Origin: Flavobacterium aeripolare
Lineage (GTDB): Bacteria > Bacteroidota > Bacteroidia > Flavobacteriales > Flavobacteriaceae
Reading direction: 5' to 3'
Length of the DNA: 64,000 nt
NCBI RefSeq assembly: GCF_013294025.1
Contig: NZ_JABSNL010000002.1
Coordinates: forward strand, 310,001 to 374,000
Position numbers and translations under genes: made by a program. Shown in pieces: positions 61,410-64,000 of this stretch (position 1 is its first letter; every line of letters starts with the position of its first letter). Below the pieces are notes generated by a model. That model searched no databases. It was given only the letters and a program-made list of their open reading frames with translations, and was not told the DNA's origin.

Positions 61410-62582
61410 ATGAAGAAAAGGATCTCAAGAGCGTCGTTAGTTTTATTTTTAGGGACACTTGCTATTGCATGTAGTAGTAATGATAATGCTACAGATACTG
61501 TTGCCTCAGTAACTAAAAAAGAGGTTGTCGCTACTTATGCAGATATTGCTTATGCTAATTATAAAAAAGCATATGACGATGCCGTCATTTTAGAAACGGC
61601 CATCACTACGTTTACTACTAGTCCTAGTCAAGCTAATTTTGATAATGCTAAAAACAAATGGAAAGAATCAAGAGAGAGTTATGGTACAACAGAAGCTTTT
61701 AGATTTGCAAACGGACCAATAGATGACGCAAACGGACCTGAAAGTATGCTTAACGCATGGCCATTAGATGGGGCTTATATTGATTATGTAGATGGTGCTA
61801 GTAGTGCTGGAATTATAAATAATCCGCTTTTATTCCCCTTAATTACTAAAGCAGTTTTAGAAGCAGAAAATGAAAACGGTGGAGAAAAAAATATTAGTGT
61901 GGGTTATCATGCCATCGAATTTTTATTGTGGGGACAGGATTTAACTGCTCCTTCTGAGAAAAAAGCTGGACTGCGCCCTTTTACTGATTACACTATAGGA
62001 GGTACAGCAGCTTATCAAACTCGTAGAGCTACATACTTAAACGTTTGTGCAGATTTGCTAACAGATCATCTAGAGTATATGGTCAACCAATGGAAAGTGG
62101 GCGGACCATACAGAACAACATTTTTAGCTTTGTCTGAGGATGTGGCGATTAAAAACATGTATTTAGGGATAACGACTTTAGTTTCTGCAGAATTGCCTGT
62201 TGAACGTATGTACGTGGCTTTAGGAAATGCAGATCAAGAAGATGAACATTCTTGTTTTAGCGATAATACGCACAGAGACATAGCTTTAAATTTACAAGGT
62301 GTATTAAATGTGTATCAAGGAAGTTATGGTACGATCGACGGTCCTTCATTAGAAGACTTAGTGAAACAAGCCAATACTACAACCTATAATGAAACGGCGA
62401 CTTCAGCAAACGATGCTTTGTCAAAAGTAGCTGCAATTATTACCCCATTTGACTTGGCTATTTCAGGAGGTTTAGACTCTGTTGAGGGAGCAAAAGTAAA
62501 TGCAGCAGTCATTCAATTAAAAAACTTGGGTGCTAACTTACTAGCAGGTGCATCAAAATTAGGCATCACTGTAAACGGTTAA
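61410..62582 (+). CDS. imelysin family lipoprotein with canonical motif
   Basis: A 390-residue lipoprotein. The ATG at 61410 gives MKKRISRASLVLFLGTLAIAC with the lipidated Cys at about 21; the ATG at 61344 overlaps the promoter and is rejected. The imelysin signature GYHAIEFLLWGQD (GxHxxE) is intact. Other family features are YANYKKAYDDAVILETAI, WKESRESYGTTEAFRFANGPIDD and HSCFSDNTHRDIALN (FSDNTHRD). It belongs to the IrpA/EfeO-like iron-binding class. It is followed by a hairpin and the di-haem oxidoreductase gene 64 bp later. A divergent partner operon encodes a second imelysin. Confidence 0.92.
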   Translation: MKKRISRASLVLFLGTLAIACSSNDNATDTVASVTKKEVVATYADIAYANYKKAYDDAVILETAITTFTTSPSQANFDNAKNKWKESRESYGTTEAFRFANGPIDDANGPESMLNAWPLDGAYIDYVDGASSAGIINNPLLFPLITKAVLEAENENGGEKNISVGYHAIEFLLWGQDLTAPSEKKAGLRPFTDYTIGGTAAYQTRRATYLNVCADLLTDHLEYMVNQWKVGGPYRTTFLALSEDVAIKNMYLGITTLVSAELPVERMYVALGNADQEDEHSCFSDNTHRDIALNLQGVLNVYQGSYGTIDGPSLEDLVKQANTTTYNETATSANDALSKVAAIITPFDLAISGGLDSVEGAKVNAAVIQLKNLGANLLAGASKLGITVNG

Positions 62583-62604
62583 TTTAATTAAAGTAAGTAA
62601 TCAT

Positions 62605-62632
62605 AAAGTGCCTTTTTTAAAGGCACTTTTTT
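62605..62632 (+). terminator. hairpin between imelysin and di-haem genes
   Basis: AAAGTGCCTTT / AAAGGCACTTT stem with a short T-rich loop, followed by TTTTTCTG. It resembles an intrinsic terminator inside a two-gene unit. Confidence 0.65.
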
Positions 62633-62645
62633 CTGTTTTAAAAAA

Positions 62646-64000
62646 ATGAAAAAAAGTACAAAAATTCTAATTTTAATTATCGGTTTTCAATTCTTTAGCT
62701 GTAGTGATGCTGATGACAAATACATTCCACTAGTAGCAGATGAGGGAGAGCAGTTTTCTGGAGGGGAAGCTACGTTTTTTAATGCCACCGAGGAAGCTTT
62801 TGGTTTTGCAGCGCCTAACCTAACTTTTCAAGAAGAAGGTGATTTCGGAATTGGGAATTCATTTTTTCGTCAAAGTTGGGTTACATCACCGTCTTCAACA
62901 ACAGCAAGAGACGGCTTAGGTCCGTTTTTTAATGCTGTTTCTTGTTCGGGTTGTCACTTTAAAGATGGCCGTGGAAGACCACCATTAGTAGATGGTGAAA
63001 CGGCACACGGATTGTTACTTCGATTAAGTATTAATGAAAGAGATGCTAATGGAAGCTACTTAGGAGATCCCATCTATGGCGGTCAGTTGCAAGATAATGC
63101 TGTCTTAGGGCAAACTGTAAAAGGGAAATTCAACATTGTATACCAAGAATTTACAGAAACTTTAGCAGATGGAACTACAGTTTCATTAAGGAAACCCAAC
63201 TATATATTTAACTCGTTAGGATATGGTCCACTTGCTGCAAATTTAAAGCTGTCTCCTAGAATCGCTAACCAAATGATCGGTTTGGGATTGCTGGAAGCTA
63301 TAGATGAAAGTACTATTTTAAAATTAGCAGATCCTGACGACAGTAATAATGATGGCATTTCTGGAAGACCAAATTATGTTTACGACATACAATCTAATTC
63401 GAAAAAAATAGGGAGATTTGGATGGAAATCAAATCAGCCCAATGTGCGCCAGCAAGTAGCAGCAGCGTTTTCAGGTGATATTGGGATTACTACTAGTTTA
63501 TTTCCTTTCGAAAATTGTCCTCCTGGAGTTGATTGTAGCACTATTCCTAATGGCGGTACACCAGAAATAAGTGATCTTAATTTAGACCGAGTGGCTTTAT
63601 ATTCAAGTACGCTTGCAGTTCCAGCAAGGCGTAATTATAACGATCAAAATGTACTAGAAGGTAAGAAGGTTTTTGAAACCATCAATTGTACTAGCTGTCA
63701 TATTCCTAAAATAAAAACGGGTAATACGCATGCTATTGCTGCTATGCGTAATCAAACGATTAGACCTTATACTGATTTACTGTTACATGATATGGGTGCA
63801 GGTCTCGCTGATAATGCGCCAGATTTTGAAGCAACCGGAAACGAATGGCGTACACAAGCCTTATGGGGAATAGGATTAATAAATACAGTCAATAAACACA
63901 CTAATTTACTGCACGATGGTCGTGCTAGAAATGTTACCGAAGCCATATTGTGGCACGGTGGAGAGGCTGAAAAGGCTAAGAACGCTTTTAAGCAATTGTC
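62646..64000 (+). CDS. di-haem oxidoreductase (DUF1111/DHOR), cut by the window end
   Basis: At least 451 residues of a lipoprotein (MKKSTKILILIIGFQFFSC, Cys about 19) of the di-haem oxidoredictase, or thiol-oxidoreductase-like, family. Two c-type haem motifs are visible: AVSCSGCHFKDGRGRPP (CSGCH) and FETINCTSCHIPK (CTSCH). RDGLGPFFNAVSC, DDSNNDGISGRPNYV, GRFGWKSNQPNVRQQ and LHDMGAGLAD are family features. The end (LLHDGRARNVTEAILWHGGEA) shows it is nearly complete at 64000. It probably oxidises or reduces a metal at the periplasmic face for the imelysin system, as in other imelysin-DHOR clusters; this link is inference. Confidence 0.92.
   Translation, partial: MKKSTKILILIIGFQFFSCSDADDKYIPLVADEGEQFSGGEATFFNATEEAFGFAAPNLTFQEEGDFGIGNSFFRQSWVTSPSSTTARDGLGPFFNAVSCSGCHFKDGRGRPPLVDGETAHGLLLRLSINERDANGSYLGDPIYGGQLQDNAVLGQTVKGKFNIVYQEFTETLADGTTVSLRKPNYIFNSLGYGPLAANLKLSPRIANQMIGLGLLEAIDESTILKLADPDDSNNDGISGRPNYVYDIQSNSKKIGRFGWKSNQPNVRQQVAAAFSGDIGITTSLFPFENCPPGVDCSTIPNGGTPEISDLNLDRVALYSSTLAVPARRNYNDQNVLEGKKVFETINCTSCHIPKIKTGNTHAIAAMRNQTIRPYTDLLLHDMGAGLADNAPDFEATGNEWRTQALWGIGLINTVNKHTNLLHDGRARNVTEAILWHGGEAEKAKNAFKQL

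Overview
The window is a low-GC chromosomal segment from a Bacteroidota organism, almost certainly a Flavobacteriaceae member close to Flavobacterium. Evidence is the recurrent Bacteroidota promoter pattern (TTTG, about 19 bp, TAnnTTTG), lipoproteins with short Cys-containing signal peptides, TonB-dependent receptors, a transketolase split into two genes, imelysin and DUF4856 lipoproteins, and flavobacterial intergenic repeats. No tRNA, rRNA, CRISPR array, transposase or prophage gene was seen.

Layout. 0.3-6.8 kb: split transketolase, a Crp/Fnr regulator followed by an exact FNR-type palindrome and a two-gene redox operon, two small rhodaneses behind another Crp/Fnr-like palindrome, and two membrane proteins. 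6.8-7.2 kb: a non-coding interval with a good promoter and a strong terminator, a candidate small RNA. 7.2-11 kb: hydrolases and an SMR exporter. 11-19 kb: tgt, an LptF/LptG-type permease, a DMT transporter, an LTA-synthase-like enzyme, accA and dnaB. 19.4-22 kb: a four-gene operon with a seven-helix membrane protein, histidine kinase and response regulator. 22-36 kb: mostly housekeeping (glsA, cysS-yidD-lgt, folE, aminotransferase, valS). 36-40 kb: an iron locus (siderophore receptor, small unknown protein, ferritin). 40-51 kb: topB, a broken fasciclin lipoprotein gene, a CstA-type transporter, an FNT channel, a repeat-rich gene desert, prfA and pyrF. 52.2-54.8 kb: twelve tandem copies of a 213-bp non-coding repeat. 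54.9-64 kb: two divergent transcription units for what looks like a metal (probably iron) acquisition system: DUF4856 lipoprotein, imelysin, HTTM/vitamin-K-carboxylase-like membrane protein and TonB receptor on one side; a second imelysin and a di-haem oxidoreductase, cut by the window end, on the other.

A dyad beginning TTATTTAGA occurs at six intergenic places. They serve the siderophore receptor (two copies), the small unknown gene, ferritin and both arms of the imelysin cluster. In four cases it lies 1-2 bp upstream of the -33 element. A close variant sits at the same place in the promoter of the candidate small RNA at 6.9 kb. This looks like the operator of an iron-responsive regulator and joins the 36-40 kb and 54-64 kb loci into one regulon. 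That reading is inference from sequence only.
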